64,000 bases of DNA from Cryptomeria japonica (Eukaryota > Streptophyta > Pinopsida > Cupressales > Cupressaceae): assembly GCF_030272615.1 (NCBI RefSeq), contig NC_081415.1, positions 422,807,757 through 422,871,756 on the forward strand, written 5' to 3'. A model generated the notes under the pieces. It was not told the origin of the DNA. It saw only the letters and a program-made list of their open reading frames with translations, and did no database searches. A program made the position numbers and the translations under genes. Shown one piece after another: positions 20,582 to 31,667 of this stretch. Numbering within the stretch: the stretch's first letter is position 1; every line of letters begins with the position of its first letter.

Positions 20582-21986
20582 TGTTGGCATTGCATGAAGG
20601 TTGCATTGATGAAGTATAGTGTTGTCATTGATGTCAATAGTAACCGGTAATGAAGTTGTATTGCAACTGGTAATGATGCAGTAATGCAACCGGTAGTAAA
20701 GCAATGAAGGAAACCGGTATTGGTAGTGTTATTGAAGCAGAGTGATCAACCGGTAACCCTAACCAGTTGATAAGCCGAACCCTAACTGATGGATCTTGGA
20801 GAATCGGGTGTGATGATCTATGACCGAATGATGATTGAAGATGAAGATGCCATGTATGCATGATGCACGTGATCAGTTTCAAAGTGGTTTTGGTGCGTGA
20901 AGATAACTGTTCATCTTGGGAATGATCAAATGCATAGCATGAAGTGAAAAATGCACGATGAGCCACATGATCCAATGTGCGGTGATCTAGGAGCAGTTGA
21001 AGTTGTCTAGAACAATGTGTAGTTGATTTCTATGTAATCCAATGATTATGATTGAACCGATATGTTTATAATCTCTATGAGATTTGTAGGTTTTTTGATG
21101 TGTTACCGACCTATTGTATTTGCTTTTAAGGTCGATGAGTTGTTTGTAATTGTGTTGGCAATTTGGTTAAGTGTGGTAGTGTGATTGTTGCCAAACCAAA
21201 AGGAGTGTCTGTAGAATGTTGTGAAGGAATATAGGAGCAGAACAGGATCTGATTAAGCAAGGTAGTGCTATTACCAAATCAGCAAAGACCCCGTTGTTCT
21301 CTAACCATTACAATAGTTAAATCCCTTAATTAGGTAAGCTTTAACAAGCTTCTTGTTTAAATCCTCTAACTAGGTGATCCATTAGCTTGGATTTGAAATC
21401 CTCCACCAAGGTTACCTTTAACAAGGTATTATAGTCAATCCCTTAACCGGGTGGTCCTTAACCAGATTTGTTCTTAACAATACATCATTGTATAAGGTTC
21501 TAACAAGGCTTGGCTCCTAACAGGGCGAACTTCAAAAGAGTTCAAAATACTTGTGGGTATTCATCCCCACTGTGGTTTTTCCCATTTGGGTTTCCACGTG
21601 AAAGATCATTGTGTCAAGTGGTGAATGATTTTGTGGATGTGTTTTGATATGGTTCATATAAATAACTGGTAGATCCACTTAGATATGTTTAGATGACCGA
21701 AAGTGATCTGAAATGAGCTATTACTGATAATAGTAAAGTAGTTTAATATTTTGGTTAAATGGTATTTGAGTTTCAGATCTGTTACATTGTATCATTGATG
21801 TTTTGATCAATCGGTAAAGTTGATAGTGCAGTTGCAGTTTTTGATACAGTGTCTAAATTGGTTAGTTTAGCAAGTTGTTTTTGAGTTGGAATTAAGTTTG
21901 GTGAAAGTTTAGTTTATTTTCTATCTACTGATTCATCCCCCCCTCTTAGTAGTTGATTGGATCCTTATAGTTTCATCATATTATCA
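20582..21986 (+). repeat. Element E 5' LTR (1405 bp)
   Basis: It contains several ACCGGT boxes in the first 180 bases (near 20643, 20690, 20724 and 20748) and the C-rich stem-loop near its end (21925-21952, arms CTACT and AGTAG). The middle consists of repeats of the type TCCTCTAACTAGGTGATCC / TCCTCCACCAAGGTTACC (21300-21540). Confidence 0.92.
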
Positions 21987-22000
21987 ATTGGTATCAAAGC
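21987..22000 (+). other. Primer binding site, element E
   Basis: ATTGGTATCAAAGC directly after the LTR end TTATCA; complementary to initiator Met-tRNA as usual for Copia. Confidence 0.9.
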
Positions 22001-22056
22001 ATTTCAGGTCCTTTTGTGTTTAAGCCTAATAGCTTGAGGAAAAGACCTATGAGAAC

Positions 22057-22920
22057 ATGATGAAGAAAGAAGGTCCAAAATTCAATAGGGAAAACTACAA
22101 AATCGAGAGTGATAGGATGAAGATCTATATCAAGAGCTTAGGAAGTCAATATTGGGAACATGTTATTACTAAATATAACTTGCCTAGTGGAATTCTGACA
22201 GATGATCAAAAGAAGGAACAACAGGAGAACAATCAAGCATTGGAGGCCATCATCAGGTCCTTGTCCGATTCAGAGTATGTTGATGTTCATGGATTGGAGA
22301 CTGCATATGAAGTGTGGAAGAAACTGGAAGATAGCTATAGTGGTGATGAGCATGTTAAGATTGCCAAAGAAGAGAGTCTTAGAGGGAAATTTGATGATAT
22401 GCGGATGGCTGAAGGAGAAAACATTCAACAGTATGGTCAGAGGATGAAGGAGATAGTCAGAGAGATCAAAAGTGCTGAAGGTATAGTGGAGGATACCACA
22501 GTGGTTAGCAAGGTGTTGAGAACCCTTCTACCGGTCTACGCTATCCGAGTTGTAGCCATTCAGGAACTCAAATCTATTGATTAGACAAAGGTAACTCTTG
22601 ATTCTATCATTGGTAAATTAACTGCATTTGAATTAAATGGTTTTGATGGAAGTGTTCAAAGATCAGAATCTGCATTTAGAGCCTCAGTCTCAACCCCACT
22701 GGTAAGGAAAATTAGAGAAGTGAGCTACAGTCATGAGTCTAGATCCAACAAAGAGGTAGATGATGAAGATAGTCCAATTGAGCTTGAAGCATTGTTGGCC
22801 AAGCGGTTACCCAGAGGTACTGGTAAGTACAAAGGTAAATTACCATTGAAGTGTTTTTCATGTAATCGGATTGGACATATTGTTGCTAACTATCCAAATG
22901 GAGATAATGAGCAAAAATGA
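22057..22920 (+). pseudogene. gag: Element E Gag (UBN2 type) with zinc knuckle
   Basis: ATG at 22057, 56 bases after the primer site. Residues 1-175 form a typical Copia UBN2 Gag (FNRENYKIESDRMKIYIKSL, EVWKKLEDSYSG, LRTLLPVYAIRV). A TAG at 22582-22584 breaks the frame, which continues to 22920 and includes a CCHC knuckle CFSCNRIGHIVANY, with the last Cys changed to Tyr. A TGA at 22918-22920 then separates it from the protease in the same frame. Confidence 0.85.
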
Positions 22921-23850
22921 GAGAAGTATAAGAAGTATATAGGCAAAGGTAAAAGAGTTTGTCTCATTGCAGTGGATGGAGGAATTACAGATGAAGAATT
23001 TGAGGAAGATGCAAATGAGGACATTGTCTTTGTTTCTATTAAAGAAGAGATATCAGATCAAAAGGCATCAGTCTCTCGCATGGATAGTTCAGATGACTGG
23101 ATTATAGACAGTGGTTGTTCACACCACATGACCGGTGACTGAAATAAATTTCTTACTTGGAGAGAGTTTAATGCATGTGTTGTGAGATTTGGGAATGACT
23201 CACCCTGCATGGTGGAAGGAAAGGGATCCATATCTCTGAATGGTAAAAGAAGTGCAGATGATGTCTACTGGGTTGAAGGATTGAAACACAATCTTTTGAG
23301 TGTTGCTCAACTCAATGAAAAAGGTTACCCACTGGAATTCAAGAATGGAGTCTAGAAGATTTATGGAAGCAAAGGTGAGCTGATTGCAACCGGAAAACAT
23401 ACCAGAGGTAACTTGTTTCATTTAAGCTCTAAAGTCAACAATTGTTTAATTGCAAAAGTAGAAGATAGTTGGCTTTGGCATCAAAGATTTTGTCATGTAA
23501 ATTTTGATAACATTCTAGAAGTCAGTAAATCCAAATCAGTAAGAGGTTTGCCACAGTTGGAAAAACCGGTGAATACTTTGTGTAAGGAATGTCAATTAGG
23601 GAAAATGACATCCTCAACCTTCAAGAGAAAATCTTTCTCAGGAGATCATTTGCTAGATTTGGTTCATACCGACCTTTGTGGACCAATGAGGACCAGGAGT
23701 ATTCAAGGTGATTGATACTTCATGATATTTACCAATGACTGCTTAAGGATGATGTGGGTCACATTCTTGAAAGACAAGACAAAAGCATTTAGCAAGTTTA
23801 GGGCATTCAGAGCCTTAGTTGAAGATGAAAGTGGAAAGAAGTAAAGTGCT
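22921..23850 (+). pseudogene. pol: Element E protease and N-terminal integrase
   Basis: Same frame as Gag. The aspartic protease motif DSGCSHHMTGD lies at 23107 onward (active-site DSG intact). The GAG-pre-integrase zinc region follows (WLWHQRFCHVNFDN, NTLCKECQLGKM, an H-H-C-C pattern), then the integrase core start HTDLCGPM. In-frame stops occur at about 23140, 23353 and 23713, and a one-base loss near 23849 moves the reading to another frame. Confidence 0.85.
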
Positions 23851-26158
23851 TAAGAACTGATCAAGGTGGTGAATTTACTTCAGAGGAATTCACTAGATAC
23901 TATGAAGACAATGGAATTAAGAGGCAACTTTTTTCACCTAGGACACCAGAACAAAATGGTATTACAAAAAGGAACAACCGGTCATTAGTTGAAGCTGCTA
24001 GGACTATGCTAATTCAAGGAGGTGTAGCTAAGGCATTCTGGAGAGAAGCTATCAGCACAACTATTTATACAATGAACCAGATATTGGTTAAAAGAGGTAA
24101 GGAAAAAACCCCATATGAGTACAGGTATGGTAGATCATCTAATGTCAATTACTTTAAATTTTTTGGTAGCAGATGTTTTATCAAGAGAGGTGATTATATT
24201 GGTAAGTTTGATGCCAAGAGTGATGAAGGCATATTTCTTGGTTACTCCACCAAGAGCAAAGCTTATAAGTGTTACAACAACCAGACTAAGAAGATCATTG
24301 AAAGTGTAAATGTCCAAGTTGATGAGTTTCCTGAGAAATCAGGAGATACCAATAAAGAGAAGGAAGAAGAAGAACCTTACACACTGTTTTTGGAACCGGA
24401 ACCAGTGAAGCCAGAAGTTGGAGAATAGAATAGAGAAGCCCCAGTTTAACTGAAACTGGAAAGTTTTGCAGAAGATGAACAAAGTGAAGAAGAAGAACTT
24501 GAAAAACAAGATCATGTTATTCCAGGGTATGTTAGATTCGATCATATCCCCGATTAGATTATTGGAGACATGAATGCAGGTGTGCTAACTAGAACAAGGC
24601 TTAGAGATAACTCTTGTATGATTTCCACCATTGAGCCTAGAACTACAAAAGAAGCCTTTGGAGATGAACACTGGAACAAGGCAATGGAAGAAGAACTTGA
24701 CTAGATAGAGAAGAACAATACTTGGTCATTGGTACCCAGACCGGAGAACAAGAATGTAATAGGTACAAAATGGGTATTCAGAAATAAATTGAATGAAGAT
24801 GGAGTAGTGGTTAGAAATAAAGCTAGACTGGTATGCAAATGATATGCACAAGAAGAAGGTGAAGACTATGGTGAGACATTTGCACCAGTTGCAAGATTGG
24901 AAGGAGTAAGGACTCTACTTGCATTTGCAACATACAAAGGATTCAAAGTATATCAGATGGATGTGAAGTCAACATTTCTAAATGGAATATTGGAAGAGGA
25001 AGTCTACATCGAACAACCAAATGGTTATGCTTTAATTGTAGAAAAGGACATGGTGTGCAAATTACATAAGGCATTATATGGACTGAAGCAAACACCTAGG
25101 GCATGGTATGAAAGATTGCACTCTCACTTGGTGAAGATAGGTTTCAAAGAACCAGTGAAGATAGTAACATATATCTCAAGACAAAAGGAGATACGATACT
25201 AGTAAGTGAGGTATTTGTTGATGATATCAGTTTTGGAGGAAATGATGATATGTGTCATGATTTTGCTAATGAGATGAAGAATGAATTTGAGCAGAGATAA
25301 AATTTTTCATTGGTTTGCAAATCCAACAGATGAAGGAAGGTATTTTCATCACATAGTCCAAATATGTGAAAGAAGTGTTGAAGACTTTTGGAATGGGAGA
25401 CTGTAAACCAGTTGGAACACCAATGGTTACATGCTGTAAATTGTCTAAGGAGGATGATTCTGCATCAGTGGATGAAAAGGAGTATAGGTCCATGATAGGT
25501 AAACTACATTAGGTTGTCCACAACAAACCGAACATTGCTCATGCAGTAGGATTGGTTGCCAGATTTCAGAAAAGCTCGAAGGAGACACACATGGTAGAAA
25601 CCAAAAGAATTTTCAGATATCTGAAAGGCACAATTGATTATGGATTATGGTATCCGTATGCATGAGATTTTGATTTAAAAGTCTATACAGATGCAGACTG
25701 GGAAGACAATGTTGATGACAAGAAGAGTACAACCGGAGGATCATTTTTTCTTGGAGGTAGACTAGTGTCTTAGAGTAGCAAGAAACAGAGTTGTATCTCT
25801 TAATCGACAACAAAAGCTGAATATGTTGCAACTTATATGAATTGTACCCAAGCAATCTGGATGAGACACATTTTGGAAGGTTTCAAGTTGAAGATATAAG
25901 AACCAGTAAGGATTTTGTGATAACACAAGTGCTATAAACATTTCTAAGAACCCAGTGCTGCATGCTAGGACAAAGCATATTTAGCTGAAGTATCATTTCC
26001 TGAGAGAGAAAATGCAAAGTAAAGATGTGTCACTAGAGCATGTATCTACTAAAGAACAACTAGCAGATATATTTACTAAACCTCTACCTAAGGCTACATT
26101 TGAGTATCTTAGAGGTAAGTTAGGGGTTGTACCCCTACAAGAAAGTCAATTAAAGTAG
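23851..26158 (+). pseudogene. pol: Element E integrase end, reverse transcriptase and RNase H
   Basis: After the frameshift: integrase core (TDQGGEFTSEEF, PEQNGITKRNN), then a linker rich in Glu with stops, RT (KWVFRNKLNEDG, YQMDVKSTFLNGILEEEVYI, LYGLKQTPRAWYERL). A second shift near 25150 precedes the catalytic FVDDISFGG at 25214. RNase H follows (VYTDADWEDNVDDKKSTTGG, TKAEYVATYMNC, EHVSTKEQLADIFTKPLP) and ends at a TAG at about 26156-26158. Stops within (near 24426, 24704, 24839, 25310, 25773, 25801) make it non-functional. The longest open pieces are 24006-24428 and 24897-25202. Confidence 0.85.
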
Positions 26159-26472
26159 ATGAGGAATCCATAAATCCTAGAGCCTATTGAAAATCTTGAA
26201 CCAGGATTGGTGAAGAGTGGAGCTACTCCACAAGAGGAGCAACTAGTTGCAGAGCGGTGAAGCATGGAATGATTTACCTTCACTTTGGAATTGCTGTCAA
26301 AGGGGGAGAAGAACTGTATATGATTGATATCCAGTTACCAGCTGAAGACATGGAGATACAGTTGAAGGAGAGTATATGGAAAAATGTAAACTAGGATTCC
26401 TATACCTGTGTATATGCTTTATTCTCAATCATCACAATCAAAGGGTATTGATATTTGTATTGCCATCAATGC

Positions 26473-26485
26473 CAAAGGGGGAGAT
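26473..26485 (+). other. Polypurine tract of element E
   Basis: CAAAGGGGGAGAT lies immediately before the 3' LTR (TGTTGG at 26486). The upstream bases GCCATCAATGC are shared with elements A and C. The 300 bases between the end of pol and this tract hold one further AAAGGGGGAGAA block near 26298. Confidence 0.85.
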
Positions 26486-27890
26486 TGTTGGTATTGCATG
26501 AAGATTGCATTGATGAAGTATAGTGTTGTCATTGATGTCAATAGTAACCGGTAATGAAGTTGTATTGCAACCGGTAATGATGTAATAATGCAACCGGTAG
26601 TAAAGCAGTGAAGGTAACCGGTATTGGTAGTGTTATTGAAGCAGAGTGATCAACCGATAAACCTAACTAGTTGATAAGCCGAACCCTAACCAATGGATCT
26701 TGGAGAATTGGTTGTGATGATCTATGACCCAATGATGATCGGAGATGAAGATGCCACGTATGCATGATGCATGTGATGCGTTTCAAAGTGGTTTTGGCAT
26801 GTGAAGATAACTGTTTATCTTGGGAATGATCAAATGCGTAGCATGAAGTGAAAAATGCGTGATGAGTTACAAGATCCAATGTGTAGTGATCCAGGAGTGG
26901 TTGAAGTTGTCTAGAACAATGTGTAGTTGATTGCTATGTAATCCAACGGTTATGATTGAACCAATATGTTTGTAATCTCTATGAGATTTGTAGGTTTTGT
27001 GATGTGTTACCAACCTATTGTATTTGCTTTTAAGGTCTATGAGTTGTTTGTAATTGTGTTGGCAATCTGGTTAAGTGTGGTAGTGTGATTGTTGCCGAAC
27101 CAGAAGGAGTGTCTGGAGAATGTTGTGAAGGAAGATAGGAGTAGAAAAGGATCCGATTAAGCGAGGTATTTTTATTACCAGATAAACAAAGAACCTGTTG
27201 TTCTCTAACCATTACAATAATTAAATCCCTTGACCAGGTAAGCTTTAATAGGCTTCTTGTTTAAATCCTCTAACCAGGTGATCCATTAGCTTGGATTTGA
27301 AATCCTCCACCAAGGTTACCTTTAATAGGGTATTGTAGTCAATCCTTAACCGAGTGGTCCTTAACTGGATTTGTTCTTAACATGACATTATTGTATAAGC
27401 TTCTAACAAGGCTTGGATCCTAACATGGCAAACTTCAGAAGAGTTAAAAATACTTGTGGGTATTCATCCCACTGTCGTTTTCCCCATTTGGGTTTCCACG
27501 TGAAAAATCATTGTGTCAAGTGGTGAATGATTTTGTGGATGTGTTTTGATATGGTTCATATGAATAACTGGTAGATCCACTTAGATATGTTTAGATGACC
27601 AAAAGTGATATGAAATGAGCTATTACTGATATTAGTAAAGTGGTTTAATGTTTTGGTTAAATGGCATTTGAGTTTCAGATCTGTTACATTGTATCATTGA
27701 TGTTCTGATCAACCGGTAAAGTTTGACAGTGTAGTTGGAGTTTTTGATACAGTGTCTAAACCGGTTAGTTTAGCAAGTTGTTTCTAAGTTGTAATTAAGT
27801 TTGGTGAAAGTTTACTTTATTTTCTATCTACTTATTCTCCCCCCTCCTCTCAGTAGTTGACTGGATCCTTATAGTTTCATCATATTATCA
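26486..27890 (+). repeat. Element E 3' LTR (1405 bp)
   Basis: Same length as the 5' LTR. The stem-loop arms CTACT and AGTAG are retained although the loop has changed (CCCCCCTCC). It is followed by target duplication CAACA. Confidence 0.95.
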
Positions 27891-28608
27891 CAACATTACA
27901 TGCGGACCAAAACAATGTCGGCTAAGATATAGTATGGACCTAAATCAACACCTCGAAGCAGAAACACCTCCAAGAATTATGTCTCGGACATCCGCAACAC
28001 GCTACAAGCATCCGGTCAGTTGAGAATACCGCATAACATGAACATACTAACGATATCATCCACAACGAGCACAATGATCAATACAGACTATCGACACAAA
28101 TAGGACACAATCTAGAATCATCCACAACAACAACCACAACATCACCACTTACTGGAAGCTTCATCATCATTATACCGAACCTCAAGAACACTAATTGAAA
28201 TGACTGTCAAACTGAAAGATTCATTTGCGGAACTCCAAATCATGAACCATTTGAATTAAGGATACACTAGAATGTCGCAAACACTCTGCCTAATCTGCAA
28301 ACCAAGATATTGCAACACAGAGAAATGTGGAGCAAAATCTAGAACATTGATCAACACTGAACAACAGAAAAACCAACCGTCATACCGGATCTCAAAACTC
28401 GATCAAATCTCCATGCGGACCACTAAAACTATAATTGAATTAACTAGAGATACTTATCTCAAAACCCTTTAATCTGCAACAACTCATCTACAACCACACT
28501 ACACAAACGAACTCATTTAATCAGACTGCAACATTGGAACACACAAAGGAATATGTTGACATCAATGACAACACATTATTTCAACAAACTTCTCAACAAT
28601 ATCCAACA
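27891..28608 (-). repeat. Element C 5' LTR, outer part
   Basis: Continuation of the LTR interrupted by E. It matches 9665-10374 of the 3' LTR (for example GACCAAAACAATGTCGGCTA and the end CAACAATATCCAACA). Flanked on the right by target duplication TGAAA. Confidence 0.9.
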
Positions 28609-28613
28609 TGAAA

Positions 28614-29934
28614 GAGGTGATATGGAAAGGTAACTGGAACAAAAATATGGTTCTGAAATGCATCACACATTTAATGCTTGTGCCAAAATAAAGATCCCAA
28701 TGTTCTTGTCACTTCCCTTTGTTCCCCTCCTCATCCTAAGAAACATGTTGATAAGGAACGTAATCTTGTTGAGAAACTCCATGATATCTTAGCTAAGATT
28801 TCCCTTTGGGAGTTGATTCAAACTTCACCTTCACACCATAGGTTGATCCAAGAAGCCTTACAAAGGGTGGTTCCTCATCCTTCTTCTAACTCAAATTATA
28901 TTACATTCTCACAAGATGAATTGCCTTCTCTAGAGGTTGAAAATAGAGATGGCCCCCTTATGATTACTCGCATTTATGAACAAAAGATAAGAGGTACTTT
29001 AATTGATAATGGCTCAACACTTAACATTTGTTGTGTTGACTTCTAATATAAGATAAATTGGGACTATTCTTCTATTCAACCCAATCCTCGTTGTGTTCAT
29101 GGCTTTCATAATATTCCTAAAGAGTCACTTGGTATGGTTATATTACCTATCAAGGTAGGACTCGTAACTTTACATACTTCTATTCATGTCATGCCCAACC
29201 ATATTAATTATAACCTTCTGCTAGGTAGACTGTGGATCCATGCTCTAAAAGTAGTCCCTTCTACTCTTCATCAGATAACCAAATTCATAGATAACAATGA
29301 ACTTCACACAATAAAGGCTGATCCTAATCCTTATTGTTTCATTCATGATGAAGTGGGATGCATTTCACCCTTTAATACTATGATTCCTTCAACAACACAA
29401 TATTCTAACAATGATGCTTCCTTAGGAATTCGGGTACAATAGACTTTACACGCTCCTTCAATGGGTATATGATCCCTCAATCTAAGAATGGAGCCTTGCG
29501 TGTCTTTTATCCAAGCTTCTTCTAAATCATTTCACACCTTTCCTTCCAATGCATGTCTTCATAATGATGGGGGCTCTTTAGATTTTGATACTTTGAATGA
29601 ACCCTCTCCTCTAGACATTTCAACATCTACACATGGATACAATGGGAACGGTCTAGGATGTGTGCAACAAAGTTTTGATGGTCATGAGAAATCTACATCA
29701 TACTTTTCCAAAGAGGGTCTAGGTTTCCAAAGTCCTCTATTGTCAACATCCCCTCCCCCATTGTCTAATACATATATGTATTGTTACAACTTCTCTTTAC
29801 AACAAGCGAGTATCTTGTATGAGCATCTTAAATCCAACTTGATCACTCTCCCTTTAAAAAATCAAAGAAAGAATCGTAAGAAAAATCAACACAATCCTTC
29901 TTTTTGCAAGTCAAATCGATGGCCATTCCACTAA
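28614..29934 (+). pseudogene. Element B protease-like region (Ty3/gypsy), degraded
   Basis: One reading frame covers 28678-29934 with stops at 29044-29046, 29440-29442 and about 29470. Around 28760-28870 there is a helical segment (LAKISLWELIQTSPSHHRLI) that matches the pre-protease segment of element H (ISILELLKVSPMHKEIL). The retropepsin-like part reads LIDNGSTLNICCVDF, then LGRLWIHALKVVPSTLHQ, equivalent to H's FIDGGAGLNIC and LGRPWIHKMQGVPST. The catalytic triad is DNG rather than DSG/DGG. The remaining 160 codons are Ser/Pro-rich and unrecognised. No RT follows. Confidence 0.7.
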
Positions 29935-31651
29935 TGAATGCCATGATTTGGCCTATAAAACTCAACAACTTATTGTAACTAGTATCATTCAATTACTAGA
30001 TGAAATGAGTTGGACACCCATCTTATTCCTTCCAAACAACATTTATGTTCCTATTATGTTGCTCCTCACTATGTGATTGCTAGCTTATTTATTGGGGGTA
30101 CCTTGTCATTCATGGTGGTACAAACTCAGGTGCAATCATCCTTAGGTAGCAACATAGTAGCATTGTTATTCTTGTTGCCACACTTGTGGGGCAAGAATAA
30201 CTTTTTGGTCATTCTTCCTTTCTAAGGATCCACTTTTCCTTTGTTGAGTGGTGTTTGCTTACGATATGATGTGATTCCTTGTGTGAAGTTGTTTGTTTAC
30301 TCAAGGATTCTCTTATGAAAGATGTGTGTATCCTTGTCTCTACAACCTCTTTTTCATTTGGCAATGTATGTCGATTATAAACAAACCCTTCACTTTGGGT
30401 CAAAAGTATGTCATCCTTCATCAAGAATCCCTTTCACCTAGCAATAGGAGGAGAGCATGAATTCTTGTTCTCCTTCCTTTATTTTGGTCAATGATGTTAT
30501 TTTTGTTTAAAATATCCTCTTGGAGGTAGATGTCTTTGAAAAAAGATCTCTTCCCCTCCAAGGATTCCCTTTACACTTGTTGCAAGATATCTCTTTTTCA
30601 ACTATCTTTTTCTTGCTTATAAGAATAATGCCTCTATAGCTTGGATTTATGAACATTGTTGCCTAAAAGGATATCTCCTCGGTGTTGAAGGTGTGTATCC
30701 TTGTTTCTATTTTCCTTAAGACATCAACAAAGGACTATGTTGGCATCTTAAAGGGTGGCATCACATATCACCCTCTTTGTACTATATTTTGCTTGTCTTA
30801 TATGGGGTGTTCATTCTCGAAACTAGACCAACAAAGTCTTATATGAGATGCTTCATGCTTGAAACTAGATGCAACATTTTTATATGTCTTAGACGGGGTA
30901 CACATTCTTGAAACCAGACCAACAAAGTCTTATACAAGATGTTCCTGAAATTAGGCATATATTTATTTTATATGGGGTATACATGCTTGAAAGCAGACCA
31001 ACAAAGTCTTATATGATATTTTCTCGAAACTAGACATATTTGTTTTCATTTCATGTCTTATACAGGTTGTTGTATGCTCAAAACTAGACAAAACAAAGTC
31101 TTATATGAGATGCTTAATTTTTGGAACCAAACAACGACATATGCAGTAGGGTAGTGGAACTAGCAAAACACAACTAGACTATTTCGACTCTCCTCCCCAA
31201 CATGGATCACCTAGCATAACACAAATTGCTATCCCGTGGAATCCATGTCCTCTCTTTTCTCTCCCCCATGAGTTCATAGATTTTCTATTTGTGGATCATG
31301 GTTCATCATTTGATCCACGCTCTTGCTCTTTTTATGTGACCACTTGTGTTCTTGTGATGTCATTCTGAGAATGATATTAATTGCTGAGACATTTTTATTA
31401 TCAAGGTCTCTTCAACTAGTTGATTTGGAGCCTTCTTGTGTTGTGTGTCTTTAGTCTTTGTTTGCCTTTTTTTTATCTTGTTTTGTGTGTCCTTGCATGC
31501 AATTGTGTGAGTTAAGATCCCAAGATTGGGGGCTTAGTTCCTCAAAATTAGCGATGTCTTATCTCCTTGTGATCTTGCTCCTAATCACTCCTCTCTCTCT
31601 CTCTCATCTTTTTACTTTATCACGAGTATTTGCATAGGCTCATACTTCCGT
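29935..31651 (+). other. Element B 3' non-coding region
   Basis: No RT, RNase H or integrase motif in any frame. It holds the degenerate repeat at 30785-31130 and a CT microsatellite near 31571-31604. The text is T-rich, with many TCCTT words; short open frames here look accidental. Confidence 0.5.
30785..31130 (+). repeat. Degenerate tandem repeat, about 60-70 bp unit
   Basis: Five to six diverged copies of a unit with TCTTATATG(G/A)GGTG, CTCGAAACTAGAC and CAACAAAGTC, starting near 30796, 30836, 30888, 30938, 30968, 31005, 31060 and 31097 (alternating long and short forms). It sits about 500 bases before the 3' LTR of element B. Confidence 0.6.
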
Positions 31652-31667
31652 TAAAGTGGGGGTTAAA
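31652..31667 (+). other. Polypurine tract of element B
   Basis: TAAAGTGGGGGTTAAA directly before the 3' LTR. Upstream CTCATACTTCCG is shared with element D (12081-12097, opposite strand). Confidence 0.75.

Larger units (their letters stand above)
20582..27890 (+). mobile_element. Element E: Copia LTR retrotransposon (Sirevirus-like), complete order but broken ORFs
   Basis: LTRs 20582-21986 and 26486-27890 (both 1405 bp, TGTTGG...TTATCA) are flanked by CAACA (20577-20581 and 27891-27895). In plus order: primer site, Gag, protease, integrase, RT, RNase H, purine tract. That order (integrase before RT) defines Copia. Several stops and at least two frameshifts disable it. By eye the LTRs differ by roughly 7-10 percent, clearly older than element D. 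Confidence 0.95.
9019..28608 (-). mobile_element. Element C: Copia element (Sirevirus-like), internally deleted, carrying D and E
   Basis: The left end is TGTTGGCAAC at 9019 and the right end ATCCAACA at 28608. Both sides carry TGAAA (9014-9018 and 28609-28613), a 5-base target duplication. On the minus strand the parts are: 5' LTR (28608-27891 and 20581-19953, split by E), RT/RNase H (19952-18619 and 10848-10760, split by D), 3' non-coding region, and 3' LTR (10374-9019). Gag, protease and integrase are absent: RT sequence joins LTR sequence at about 19950. Without D and E the element is about 4.5 kb. Confidence 0.9.
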
